Shown here in pieces: positions 50,357-58,715 of a stretch of 64,000 nucleotides of DNA. A program made the translations under genes and the position numbers. Every line of letters starts with the position of its first letter. The first letter of the stretch is position 1. Under the pieces are notes generated by a model that saw nothing but the letters and a program-made list of their open reading frames with translations, had not been told where the DNA came from and searched no databases. Origin of the DNA: Candidatus Zixiibacteriota bacterium (GTDB lineage Bacteria > Desulfobacterota > Binatia > UBA9968); contig DATLYW010000048.1 in NCBI GenBank assembly GCA_035574315.1, positions 62,001 to 126,000 on the forward strand. The letters are read 5' to 3'.

Positions 50357-51699
50357 CGGCGTCCCTGAAACTCGCCGGCGACGGGCATCGCGAAGGCGAA
50401 GAGCACGATGGTGACGGCGAAGAGCGCCATCGCGCTCAAGGCGAGCGACCAGTGGATCCCGATCAGGCCGCCCAGCACGCCCACCGTGACGCCGCTGAAG
50501 GCCCGGAGGCCGAAGGTCGAGGTCGAAAACAGGCCGATCAGCCGCCCGCGGAGATGGCTCGGCGCGAGCAGCTGGACGATCGTCTGCGCGGTCGAGTAGA
50601 AGGCGAGGTTCAGCACGCCCGCGCAAAACAGCAGCGCGAGCGACAGCGGATAGCTGGACGAGAAGGCGAAGGCCGCGACCGCCACGCACCACAGGCCCGC
50701 GCAGACGATCGCGGTCCGGACCGTGGGCTTGAGCCAGCCCTTCCCTTCCAGCAGGAATCCGCCGGCAACCGCTCCCGCGGCGTTGGCGCCGAGCAACGCG
50801 CTGTAGGAGAGATCGGCGTCCTTTGCGCCGAGGTCGTGGGCGAACTCGGGCATCTGCGATTGGAAGGCGTTGCCCACGAAGAGCGAGGCGGCGCCTCCGA
50901 GAAGCACCATGGTGACGATCGGGCGGTTGGCGCCGACCTCGCGGAGGACCGCGGCCGCGTCCTTCCAGCCGATCGCCCGGCGCGCGGGCTTTCCGTCCCG
51001 GGCGTGGCCCGTGTACGGCAGCCGCAGCAGCACGAGCGTCAGCGGCAGATAGATGAGCGCGTTGACGATCAGCCCGGCGCTCGGCCCCAGCCCCAGCATC
51101 AGCCCGCCGCCGACCGCGGGGCCCATGAGGATTCCGAGCTGGCGCCCGGTGGAGTTGAGGCGCACCGCGCTCTGCAGATCGTCGGGGCCGACGATGTCGT
51201 GGATCATGAGCTGTTCGCCCGGCGCCCAGAGCACGCCCGCGATTCCGTGGACGACGAGCAGCACGCAGGCGTGCCAGACCTCGATCGTGTCGGTGAAGAA
51301 GAGCACGGCCCATGCCACCGACACCGCCATGTACATGACCTGAGCGACCTGGATGACCTTGCGGCAATCGTGACGGTCCGCCAAGCCGCCGCAGTAAACC
51401 GAAAGAAGAAGAAAAGGCGTCCAGTGGCTGATCACCGCGAATCCGGCGAGAACCGGCGAGTGGAATTTCTGGAACAGCAGCCAGTAGCTGATGACGTGCT
51501 CGATGTTGTCGGCCATCATGGCCAGCATGGTGCCGGCGAAGTAGATGCGGAAATCGCGGTGGTGGAGCGCGGCAAAGGCGATTTTTCTGGGAGCTGCGGC
51601 CGCGGTGCTCCCCGGAAGCGTCTCGGCTCGTGATGCCAAATCCAGTCCCTCGAAGCGGCGCGCGCTGGCCCTGCGCGCGGCGAATTCGAGCCAGAACAT
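50353..51699 (-). CDS. MFS transporter, tandem pair 1 (first gene)
   Basis: A 448-residue MFS carrier and close paralog of the gene downstream. ATG 51699 gives an N-terminal tail of about 45 residues (MFWLEFAARRASARRF and on) before helix 1; a TTG or later ATG is possible. Conserved text includes YWLLFQKFHSPVLAGFAVIS and HGIAGVLWAPGEQLMIHD. No ribosome site is obvious. It is divergent from the isochorismatase gene. Confidence 0.85.
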   Translation of the reverse strand: MFWLEFAARRASARRFEGLDLASRAETLPGSTAAAAPRKIAFAALHHRDFRIYFAGTMLAMMADNIEHVISYWLLFQKFHSPVLAGFAVISHWTPFLLLSVYCGGLADRHDCRKVIQVAQVMYMAVSVAWAVLFFTDTIEVWHACVLLVVHGIAGVLWAPGEQLMIHDIVGPDDLQSAVRLNSTGRQLGILMGPAVGGGLMLGLGPSAGLIVNALIYLPLTLVLLRLPYTGHARDGKPARRAIGWKDAAAVLREVGANRPIVTMVLLGGAASLFVGNAFQSQMPEFAHDLGAKDADLSYSALLGANAAGAVAGGFLLEGKGWLKPTVRTAIVCAGLWCVAVAAFAFSSSYPLSLALLFCAGVLNLAFYSTAQTIVQLLAPSHLRGRLIGLFSTSTFGLRAFSGVTVGVLGGLIGIHWSLALSAMALFAVTIVLFAFAMPVAGEFQGRR

Positions 51700-51748
51700 T
51701 ACCGGATTACGAGCACCGTTACAAACCACGGGCGCGCAGCGCCTTTCC

Positions 51749-51777
51749 TTGACAGCCCTGCCGGCTAACGGTAGAAC
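51749..51777 (+). promoter_or_regulatory. sigma-70 promoter before the isochorismatase gene
   Basis: TTGACA (6 of 6), 17 nt, TAGAAC (4 of 6). The predicted start is near 51784, 21 nt before ATG 51805, which has GGGAGGA as ribosome site. It lies between divergent genes. Confidence 0.6.
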
Positions 51778-51804
51778 CGAACCAAAGCGGTCCGGGAGGA
51801 CGCC

Positions 51805-52512
51805 ATGGCGCTGCCCAAATTCGAAGATCACTGCTGGAAAGACGTCGTCACGCCGGAAATCCTCGAAACCTACACGCCGTACCACCGCGAAACCTACATC
51901 GGCCAGAGGCCGGCGCTGCTGGCGATCGATCTTTACAATCTGGTCTACGAAGGCGGCCCCAGGTACCCGCACGAGCTGGTCAAGGAACACAAGAGCTCCT
52001 GCGGCATCTACGCCTACAACGCGATCAAGCCGACGCAGGAGCTGTTCGCGCTCTGCCGCTCGCTCAAGATCCCGATCTTCTACACCACCACCGAAACGCG
52101 CAAGGAGGTCAACCCCGACACCGTCTACGCCACCAACCGCCAGCGCGTGCAGATCGATCCGAAAGCCTTCGAGATCCGCGAGGAGTTCCGGCCGCAGCCC
52201 GGCGACGTCGTGATCTACAAGGAAAGGGCGAGTGGATTCTTCGGCACGCCGCTCGTCGCCCATCTCACGCAAAAGGGGATCGACAGCCTGATCGTCTGCG
52301 GCGAGAGCACCAGCGGCTGCGTCCGCGCGAGCTGCGTCGATGCCTACTCGCTCGGCTATCACGTCTCGATCGTGGAGGAGTGCGTGTTCGACCGGAGTCC
52401 CCTCTCGCACAAGGTGAACCTGTTCGATTTGCACCACAAGTACGCGGACGTCATGACGCTCGACGAGGTGAAGGAGCAGCTGCGCCGCGAACGACCGCGG
52501 AAGCCGGATTAG
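51805..52512 (+). CDS. isochorismatase-like cysteine hydrolase
   Basis: A 235-residue hydrolase with the triad Asp42 (AIDLYN), Lys139 (YKERASGFFGT) and Cys172 (STSGCVRAS), the pattern of N-carbamoylsarcosine amidase and related enzymes. About 35 residues precede the core domain (KFEDHCWKDVVTPEILETYT). It would cleave an amide or carbamoyl bond, with ammonia release likely. It is followed 47 nt later by an alpha/beta hydrolase gene, so a two-step breakdown route is plausible. Confidence 0.88.
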   Translation: MALPKFEDHCWKDVVTPEILETYTPYHRETYIGQRPALLAIDLYNLVYEGGPRYPHELVKEHKSSCGIYAYNAIKPTQELFALCRSLKIPIFYTTTETRKEVNPDTVYATNRQRVQIDPKAFEIREEFRPQPGDVVIYKERASGFFGTPLVAHLTQKGIDSLIVCGESTSGCVRASCVDAYSLGYHVSIVEECVFDRSPLSHKVNLFDLHHKYADVMTLDEVKEQLRRERPRKPD

Positions 52513-52559
52513 ACCTCCGATCGAGGCGGTTCGGCCGCCTGAACCTTCACGAGCAGACC

Positions 52560-53357
52560 GTGCCCTACAGCCGATCCGGCGGGTTGAAAATCTACTACGA
52601 GACGGCGGGCGAAGGCTTCCCCTTCGTGATGGTCCATGCGAACCCGTTCGACCACAACCTGTGGATGTACCAGATCGCCCGCTTTTCGACCTATTTCAGG
52701 GTGATCGCGCCCGACCTCCGCGGCTACGGCCGCTCGGACAAGCCCGAAAGCCCGTTCACCCTTGCGGACATGGCGGGCGACGTTCTCGCGGTCTGCCGCG
52801 AGGAGAACGTCCGCGAGGCGATCCTCGCCGGTGCGAGCGTGGGCTCGGGGATCGCGATTCTGCTCGGCCTCGATCACCCGGAGATTTTCAAGGCGCTGAT
52901 TCTCGTCGGCGGCAGCAGCGCCGGCGGCAGCGGCATCGACGAGCGCGTCCGCGGCTACACCGAAACGGGGATCGAACGGTATCATCGGCGCCATCTCCGG
53001 GAGCTGGTCGCTCCGGGCTTTCCCGAGACCAGGCTCGGCGGCTACCTCCTCGACTCTTTCGCCGAACGCGGCCCGCGCCTGCCCGGCGCGGCGATCGCTC
53101 AGATCTTTCGCGCCCGAGCCGGGGCGGACATGACGGCGCGGCTTTCTTCGATGACGGTGCCGACGCTGGTCGTCAACGGCGAGCACGACAACTCGCTCGC
53201 CGCGGGAAAGCGGACCGCCGCCCTGATTCCCGGCGCGGTCCACCGGGTCTTGCCGGGAACGGGACACGCCTGCTGCATCGAGGATCCCGCCGGCTTCGAC
53301 GCTCTGGTGATCGAATTTCTCCGCGACCGGGGCCTCATGCCGCCTCGACCGAGCTAG
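52560..53357 (+). CDS. alpha/beta hydrolase
   Basis: A 265-residue hydrolase starting at GTG 52560. The oxyanion region is VMVHANPFDHNLW (about residue 30), the nucleophile elbow AGASVGSG with Ser near residue 97, the acid in VNGEHDNS and the His in GTGHACC. The compact size fits lactonase, esterase or dehalogenase relatives. The two bases between the nucleophile and elbow are usual. Weak ribosome site. Its neighbours suggest amide or ester catabolism. Confidence 0.87.
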   Translation: MPYSRSGGLKIYYETAGEGFPFVMVHANPFDHNLWMYQIARFSTYFRVIAPDLRGYGRSDKPESPFTLADMAGDVLAVCREENVREAILAGASVGSGIAILLGLDHPEIFKALILVGGSSAGGSGIDERVRGYTETGIERYHRRHLRELVAPGFPETRLGGYLLDSFAERGPRLPGAAIAQIFRARAGADMTARLSSMTVPTLVVNGEHDNSLAAGKRTAALIPGAVHRVLPGTGHACCIEDPAGFDALVIEFLRDRGLMPPRPS

Positions 53358-53448
53358 CGCGACCGTTGGGCTCCCCCCGGCGGCCGCCGACACGAGTGCG
53401 GGCCGAGGCGGGAAATGGTATAGAACGAGGCGGAAAGGAGGAACGGCC

Positions 53449-54015
53449 ATGGCTGTCGACGTCGAAAAGCTCAAGGGCATGAGCCCTCCCGCCGCGATCG
53501 GGTTCCAGATCCGCAAGCTGGGACACGTGGTGCTGCAGGTGAGCGATCTGGAAAAATCGACGGAGTTCTACACCCGAGTGCTCGGGTTCAAGGTGTCCGA
53601 CGTCTACCCGGAAGCGATGATGCCCGGGGGCATGGTCTTTCTGCGTTGCAATACCGACCATCACTGCCTCGCGCTCGTTGGCGCGGGCGCCGGGAGTTCG
53701 ACGGGAAAAGAGCTGCACCACTTCGCTTTCGAGGTCGCCACTCTGGGGGAAGTGCTGCGCGCCCGCGACCGGCTGCGCGCCCACAACGTCCCGATCGATT
53801 TCGAGGGAAGGCGGCGCGCGGGCTGCCAGATCGCCGTGGAGTTCCGCGACCCGGACAACCATGCCGTAGAGATTTATTGGGGCCTGGACCAGGTCGGAAG
53901 CGACGGCCGCGTGCGCCCGGCGGCGGAATGGCGCGGCGCGCGCTCGCTGGAAGCGGCTATCGCCGATCCGGTTCCGGGACAGGACACGTCGCTGCCGGAG
54001 AGGGAGCGGCCGTGA
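53449..54015 (+). CDS. VOC protein with C-terminal extension (copy 1)
   Basis: A 188-residue VOC protein. Metal-site candidates are His in KLGHVVLQV (about residue 26), His in LHHFAFEV (about 90) and Glu in HAVEIYW (about 141). After the fold a 40-residue tail (LDQVGSDGRVRPAAEWRGAR and on) matches the tail of the VOC gene at 58058 almost position by position, so the two share an added part. The start at ATG 53449 follows AAGGAGG. Ring-cleaving or extradiol-type dioxygenase activity is possible. Confidence 0.85.
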   Translation: MAVDVEKLKGMSPPAAIGFQIRKLGHVVLQVSDLEKSTEFYTRVLGFKVSDVYPEAMMPGGMVFLRCNTDHHCLALVGAGAGSSTGKELHHFAFEVATLGEVLRARDRLRAHNVPIDFEGRRRAGCQIAVEFRDPDNHAVEIYWGLDQVGSDGRVRPAAEWRGARSLEAAIADPVPGQDTSLPERERP

Positions 54016-54072
54016 CGCGCTCCGCCTGGCGAAGGGCGTGGGCGCAGGCCGGATGACCCGCCGTCCGGGAGC

Positions 54073-55053
54073 GTGACCGTTTTGCCGATGCGCCCGCCCG
54101 TTTCTGGTTCGCTGGAGGACATCATTCGCGCCTCGACCAGCGCCCTCGTGATCGGCGTGGGCGGCGGCGGCGACGTGGCCGGCGCGCTGGCGGCGGCGCG
54201 ATTCCTGGAGTTCTGCGGTTTGCGTTTTCGCCTCGGCGGTCTCTCGTGGGAGCGCTACGTCTTCGATCCGGTTCCCGGGCCCCGCCGCCTGGACGAGGTC
54301 GAGAACGTCCGGGTGCTCCATCCCTATGCCTGGATCGCGGGGAGCGAGACCCGGACCCGTAGCGGGGTCTATTTCGCCGAGTCGCGCATGGCGTCGGTGC
54401 TGGGCGAGGGGGTCCTGCTGCTCGACATCAACGGCGGCGTGCGCGGCGCGGTGGAAGGCATCGAGCGGGCGGTCGAGGAGCTTCGGACGGACTTGCTCGT
54501 GGGGCTCGACGTCGGCGGGGATTCGCTCGCCGACGGCAGCGAGCCGGGACTGCGGAGCCCGCTTGCCGATTCCGTGATGCTCGCAGCCTTCGCCGAGCTG
54601 GAAGAGCGCGGCCTGCGGACCCTCTGGGGCGTTTTCGGCTACGGGAGCGACGGCGAGCTGACCGTCGACGAGTTGGAGCGCGCGCTCAGCAAGGTAGCCG
54701 CGGCCGGCGGCTTTCTCGGAAGCTGGTCGCTCACGCCGAGGATCGCCGCGGAGCTGGAGAACGTGATCAAGACCGTTCCGACCGAGGCGAGCGCCATCCC
54801 GCTCGATTGTTTCCGCGGCGCGTGGGGAGAAGGCAAGATTCGCGGCGGCCAGAGAAGCATCAAGCTCACTCCCCTCACCGCCCTTACTTTTTTCCTCTCG
54901 CCGGGGGTTCTGTACCAGAGCGTGGCGCGGCCCGCGCGGGCGGTCCGGTCGAGCGCTTCGCTCGAGGAGGCGAACGACGCGCTGCACGCCCTCGGCATCC
55001 GCACCGAGCTCGATCTCGAGCGGGAGCGCTACCGCGCCGCGCAAGGCTCGTAG
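54073..55053 (+). CDS. DUF1152 family protein
   Basis: A 326-residue protein with the DUF1152 landmarks LVIGVGGGGDVAGALAAARF (about residue 27) and LVGLDVGGDSLADG-type text near residue 142, followed by SPLADSVMLAA. The glycine-rich segment suggests a nucleotide- or phosphate-binding fold. GTG 54073 is used; ATG 54088 is also possible, and the N-terminus is uncertain by 5 residues. The ribosome site is weak. A pair of MFS genes follows 3 nt after its stop, so it may be an accessory of that transport step. Confidence 0.78.
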   Translation: MTVLPMRPPVSGSLEDIIRASTSALVIGVGGGGDVAGALAAARFLEFCGLRFRLGGLSWERYVFDPVPGPRRLDEVENVRVLHPYAWIAGSETRTRSGVYFAESRMASVLGEGVLLLDINGGVRGAVEGIERAVEELRTDLLVGLDVGGDSLADGSEPGLRSPLADSVMLAAFAELEERGLRTLWGVFGYGSDGELTVDELERALSKVAAAGGFLGSWSLTPRIAAELENVIKTVPTEASAIPLDCFRGAWGEGKIRGGQRSIKLTPLTALTFFLSPGVLYQSVARPARAVRSSASLEEANDALHALGIRTELDLERERYRAAQGS

Positions 55054-55056
55054 CGA

Positions 55057-56304
55057 ATGGCGACCCTGCAGCGGGACGTGCTCGTGTTGATGGCTTCGCG
55101 CGGAGTGCGCGCGTTCGCCTTTTCCTACCTCACCGTCGTCTTCGCCATCTACCTCAACCAGCTCGGCTATTCCACGGTGACCGTCGGCCTCGTGATCTCC
55201 ACGGCCTACGCGAGCAGCGCGGTCCTGACCGCGGTCTGGGGCTATCTCTCCGACCGCTACGGCCGGAAAAACATCCTGATGCTGCTCGCCGCGCTGACCA
55301 TCGTCTCGAACATGATCTACGTCTTCGTCGAGCGCCTCTTTTTCATTTTCCTGGCGGTGATCATCGCCAACGTCGGCGCCGGCGGCTCCGGCGGGGGCGG
55401 TCAGGGGGGCGGTCCGTTCAATCCCGTCGAGCACGCCTTGCTCGCGGAGAAATGCGGCCCCGCGGAGCGCAACCGCGTGTTCGCGACGAACTCGTTCGTC
55501 GGGTCGGTCATGGGGGCTCTGGGCGCGCTCGTGAGCGGCCTGCCGCAGTACCTCCAGGAGACCCGCGGTTGGTCGTCGGTGGCGTCGTACAAGCCGTTGT
55601 TCGCGCTCACGATCGTCTTCAGCGTGGTCTTGATCTTCGCCTATGCCAGCATCCGCGAGGAGCACCGGCCGCGACCGCGCGAAAGGAAGATCTCCAAGGG
55701 CACCGGCCGCCTGATCACCAGGATGGCGCTCCTCGGGATGGTCGACAATCTCGGCGCCGGGCTGGCCGGGCCGCTGATCTCCTACTGGTTCTACCTCCGC
55801 TTCGGCGTCGAACTGAAATCCCTGGGTTTCATGTTCTTTCTCTCGTATTTTCTCGCCGCCCTTTCCTTCCTGGCGGCGCCGTGGATCGCGCGCCGGCTCG
55901 GGGTGGTGAGAACGATGGCGCTCTCTCACGGGACGGCGTCACTGATGTACATGCTCGTGCCGCTCGCGCCGGGTTTCCCCAGCGCCGCGGCGCTGATCGT
56001 TTTGCGCTCTTTCCTCGCGTACATGGACAACCCCCTGCGCAGCTCGTTTCTCATGGGCGTGGTCCGGCCCGAGGAACGCGGCTCGGCCGCGGGAATCACG
56101 AGCCTCTCGCGCCATGTCCCGATGACGGTGAGCCCGGCGCTTTCGGCCTATCTGATGCAGGCGCTCTCCCTGAGCGTGCCGATCGCCCTGGGGGGACTGC
56201 TGCAGCTCCTCCACGACTGCGCTTTTTACTATCTCTTCCGGGACGTCAAACCGCCGGAGGAGCGCGCCGCCTCCGCCTCCGCGGCGCCCGGGGTCCCGAC
56301 GTAG
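55057..56304 (+). CDS. MFS transporter, tandem pair 2 (first gene)
   Basis: A 415-residue, 12-helix carrier. The loop between helices 2 and 3 reads GYLSDRYGRKN. After helix 4 it has an unusual glycine-rich loop (NVGAGGSGGGGQGGGPFNPV) that no ordinary family member shows. The second half holds FGVELKSLGFMFFLSYFLAA and HCTAS-like helices. The gene starts 3 nt after DUF1152, and the next MFS gene abuts at 56304/56305. Substrate unknown. Confidence 0.88.
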   Translation: MATLQRDVLVLMASRGVRAFAFSYLTVVFAIYLNQLGYSTVTVGLVISTAYASSAVLTAVWGYLSDRYGRKNILMLLAALTIVSNMIYVFVERLFFIFLAVIIANVGAGGSGGGGQGGGPFNPVEHALLAEKCGPAERNRVFATNSFVGSVMGALGALVSGLPQYLQETRGWSSVASYKPLFALTIVFSVVLIFAYASIREEHRPRPRERKISKGTGRLITRMALLGMVDNLGAGLAGPLISYWFYLRFGVELKSLGFMFFLSYFLAALSFLAAPWIARRLGVVRTMALSHGTASLMYMLVPLAPGFPSAAALIVLRSFLAYMDNPLRSSFLMGVVRPEERGSAAGITSLSRHVPMTVSPALSAYLMQALSLSVPIALGGLLQLLHDCAFYYLFRDVKPPEERAASASAAPGVPT

Positions 56305-57549
56305 ATGCTCGCCGGGCTCCCCCGCGATGCCAGGCTGCTGATGGCGTCGCGCGGTCTTCGCGCCTTCGCCTTCTCGTATCTCAACGTCGTTTTCGCGATC
56401 TACCTCGACCGGCTGGGCTACTCGACCCTGGCGATCGGCGTGGTCTTCTCCGTCGCCTATTTGAGCGGCGCGCTCCTGACCGCGGCCTGGGGGCACCTCT
56501 CGGATCGCCTCGGGCGGCGGCGGATCCTGATCCTGCTGGCCGCCCTCACCATCGTCTCGAACGCCATTTTCATCTTTTTCAGCTCTCTCTTTTTCATCCT
56601 GCTGGCCGTGGTGATCGCCAACGTCGGCGCCGGCGGCCAGGGAGGCGGCGGCTCCGGCGGGGGGCCCTTCAATCCGGTCGAGGAGGCGCTGCTCGCGGAA
56701 AAATGCACGCCGGAGAACCGCAACCAGATCTTCGCGCTCAATTCATTCGTCGGCTCCCTGATGGGCGCGGTGGGCGCGCTCGCCGCCGGTCTGCCGCAAT
56801 ATCTCCAGGAAAGCTGGGGGTGGGAGGCGGTCGCTTCCTACAAGCCCCTGTTCCTTCTGACCGTCGTGCTGAGCGCCGTTCTCGCCCTCGTCTACCGGGC
56901 GATCGGAGAGGAGCACCGCCCCGCGGCCGCCCCGAGGAAGATATCGCGCGCGACCGGCGTGTTCGTCACCAAGATGTCCCTTCTGGCGGTCGTCGACAAT
57001 TTCGGCGCCGGGCTCGCGGGCGCGCTGGTGCCCTACTGGTTTTTTCTCCGCTTCGGCGTCGAGCTCAAATCCCTGGGGCTGCTCTTTTTCGTCTCCTATT
57101 TCCTGGCGGCGCTCTCGTTCCTGAGCGCGCCGGTCGCGGCGCGCCGCCTCGGCGTGGTGCGAACGATGGCCTTTTCGCACGCGGTCGCGTCGAGCCTCTA
57201 CCTCGCGATTCCCTTCGCTCCGACCTTTGGCCTCGCGTCGGTCCTGCTCGCGATCCGCTCCTACTTCGCCTACATGGACAACCCGCTCCGCGCCTCGTTT
57301 ACGATGGCGATGGTGGGCTCCGCGGAGCGGGGCTCGGCGGCCGGCGTTACCAGCCTCGCGCGCCAGGTCCCTTTCGGGATCAGTCCCACCGTCGCCACCT
57401 ACTTGATGGAAAGCGTCTCGCTCACTCTTCCCTTGTTCATCGGCGGCGGGTTACAATTGGCCAACGACGTCGCTTTCTATCTCATGTTTCGCGACGTGAA
57501 GCCGCCGGAGGAGATCCGGCGGGCTTCGCCCGAAAGGAGCGGGGTTTGA
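56305..57549 (+). CDS. MFS transporter, tandem pair 2 (second gene)
   Basis: A 414-residue paralog of the gene directly before it, starting on the base after that gene's stop. The same segments recur: FAFSYLNVVFAIYLDRLGYS, GHLSDRLGRRR, NVGAGGQGGGGSGGGPFNPV and FGVELKSLGLLFFVSYFLAA. The glycine-rich loop is kept but reordered. The stop overlaps the TTG start of the DUF1992 gene. A two-part carrier or two related substrates is likely. Confidence 0.88.
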   Translation: MLAGLPRDARLLMASRGLRAFAFSYLNVVFAIYLDRLGYSTLAIGVVFSVAYLSGALLTAAWGHLSDRLGRRRILILLAALTIVSNAIFIFFSSLFFILLAVVIANVGAGGQGGGGSGGGPFNPVEEALLAEKCTPENRNQIFALNSFVGSLMGAVGALAAGLPQYLQESWGWEAVASYKPLFLLTVVLSAVLALVYRAIGEEHRPAAAPRKISRATGVFVTKMSLLAVVDNFGAGLAGALVPYWFFLRFGVELKSLGLLFFVSYFLAALSFLSAPVAARRLGVVRTMAFSHAVASSLYLAIPFAPTFGLASVLLAIRSYFAYMDNPLRASFTMAMVGSAERGSAAGVTSLARQVPFGISPTVATYLMESVSLTLPLFIGGGLQLANDVAFYLMFRDVKPPEEIRRASPERSGV

Positions 57550-57917
57550 GCCTGTTCTGGCGCATCGCGGAGGAACGGATCCTGGAGGCCCAGCGCGCGG
57601 GAGCCTTCGACAACCTGCCCGGCAAAGGCAAGCCGATCGAAATCGAGGATCTGAGCTGGGTTCCCGAAGACCTGCGAATCGGCTATCACGTGCTCAAGAA
57701 CGCCGGCGTGCTCCCGCCGGAGGCCGAGCTGCGCAAAGATATTCACACGCTCGAAGACCTCCTCAAGCACGTCGAGGACGAGGGCGAGCGGCGCGCGCTC
57801 GCGAAGAGCCTCCAGTGGAAGCTCGTGCGTCTCGACTTGCTCAAGCGGCGCTCCATCAGCGTGCAGGCCGCGCGCCACTACCACCGAAAGCTGCTGCTCC
57901 GCTTCGGCCGGCGCTGA
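57546..57917 (+). CDS. DUF1992 (DnaJ-C28-like) protein
   Basis: A 123-residue protein starting at TTG 57546, overlapping the previous stop (TTGA) and preceded by AAGGAGCG. The family signature AFDNLPGKGKPI (about residue 19) is followed by RIGYHVLKNAGVLPPEAELR (about residue 40) and a helical tail. This domain is found in DnaJC28 and in stand-alone bacterial proteins such as YhdN-like ones; the function is unknown. It may be linked by transcription only. Confidence 0.85.
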   Translation: MSLFWRIAEERILEAQRAGAFDNLPGKGKPIEIEDLSWVPEDLRIGYHVLKNAGVLPPEAELRKDIHTLEDLLKHVEDEGERRALAKSLQWKLVRLDLLKRRSISVQAARHYHRKLLLRFGRR

Positions 57918-58057
57918 TCCTTTCGGCGTCGCGCTCTTGCTCCCGCGCCGGCTGCGCTTTCTCCATCGGTTTTGCCTTGATTTTGTTTCCGTGATAGGAG
58001 AACCACCAGCCCGGCGGGCCGCTCCGCCCGGCGGGCCAACGCGGGAAGGAGGGCCTT

Positions 58058-58567
58058 ATGGCGGACGAGAAAACCCCCATCCGGATCAAGAAGATCGGCC
58101 ACGTGGTCTTCAACGTAACCGACATCGAGCGCAGCACCAGGTTCTGGACCGAGATCATGGGCTTCAAGATCTCCGACCGGAACGAACGGGGCATGGTCTT
58201 CTTCCGCTGCGGCACCGACCACCATACCATCGCCCTGGCCCCGGCGGAAAACCGCGACCACGTCCCGAAGAAGGGAGCCGTCGGCTTCGACCACTGCGCC
58301 CTGGAGGTCGCCACGGTCTCCGAGCTCTTCAGGATCCGCGATTTTTTGCGCTCGAAAGGAGTGACGATCATCTACGAGGGGCGGCGCGGCCCCGGAGGCA
58401 ATCCGGGCATCGAGTTTCTCGACCCCGACGGCAACCAGATCGAGATTTACGCTGCGATGGATCAGATCGGCACGGATGGCCGGAGCCGCCCGGCGTCGGA
58501 GTGGAAGCGGGCCACGAGCCTCGAGGAGGCGGTGGCGAATCCGCTTCCCGGGGTCGAATACCATTGA
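58058..58567 (+). CDS. VOC protein with C-terminal extension (copy 2)
   Basis: A 169-residue VOC protein, starting at ATG 58058 after GGAAGGAGGG. The core has KIGHVVFNVTDI, FDHCALEV (about residue 72) and NQIEIYA (about 129) as metal-site candidates. The tail (MDQIGTDGRSRPASEWKRAT and on) matches the tail at 53449. It sits 148 nt before the ABC importer operon and may work with it. A dioxygenase or isomerase role is inferred from the fold only. Confidence 0.85.
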   Translation: MADEKTPIRIKKIGHVVFNVTDIERSTRFWTEIMGFKISDRNERGMVFFRCGTDHHTIALAPAENRDHVPKKGAVGFDHCALEVATVSELFRIRDFLRSKGVTIIYEGRRGPGGNPGIEFLDPDGNQIEIYAAMDQIGTDGRSRPASEWKRATSLEEAVANPLPGVEYH

Positions 58568-58715
58568 GGCAATGCCGTCCCGCCTTGACCCGCTCCGGCG
58601 CGCGGCAAGCTAGGCTGCTTCGCGCCGCCGGGATTCGATTCGACGGCGCAGCGAGGGCGGTTTCGCGCGCTCCCGCTGGCCCGTCGCCCGCGGCGGGAGA
58701 TCGGGAGCGGAGCCA

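Noticed and set aside
54807..57917. Plus-strand open frame of over 1000 codons across both MFS genes
   Set aside because: Only its last 124 codons are real (the DUF1992 gene from TTG 57546). The rest is a shadow of DUF1152 and two MFS genes, rich in Arg/Gly/Pro.
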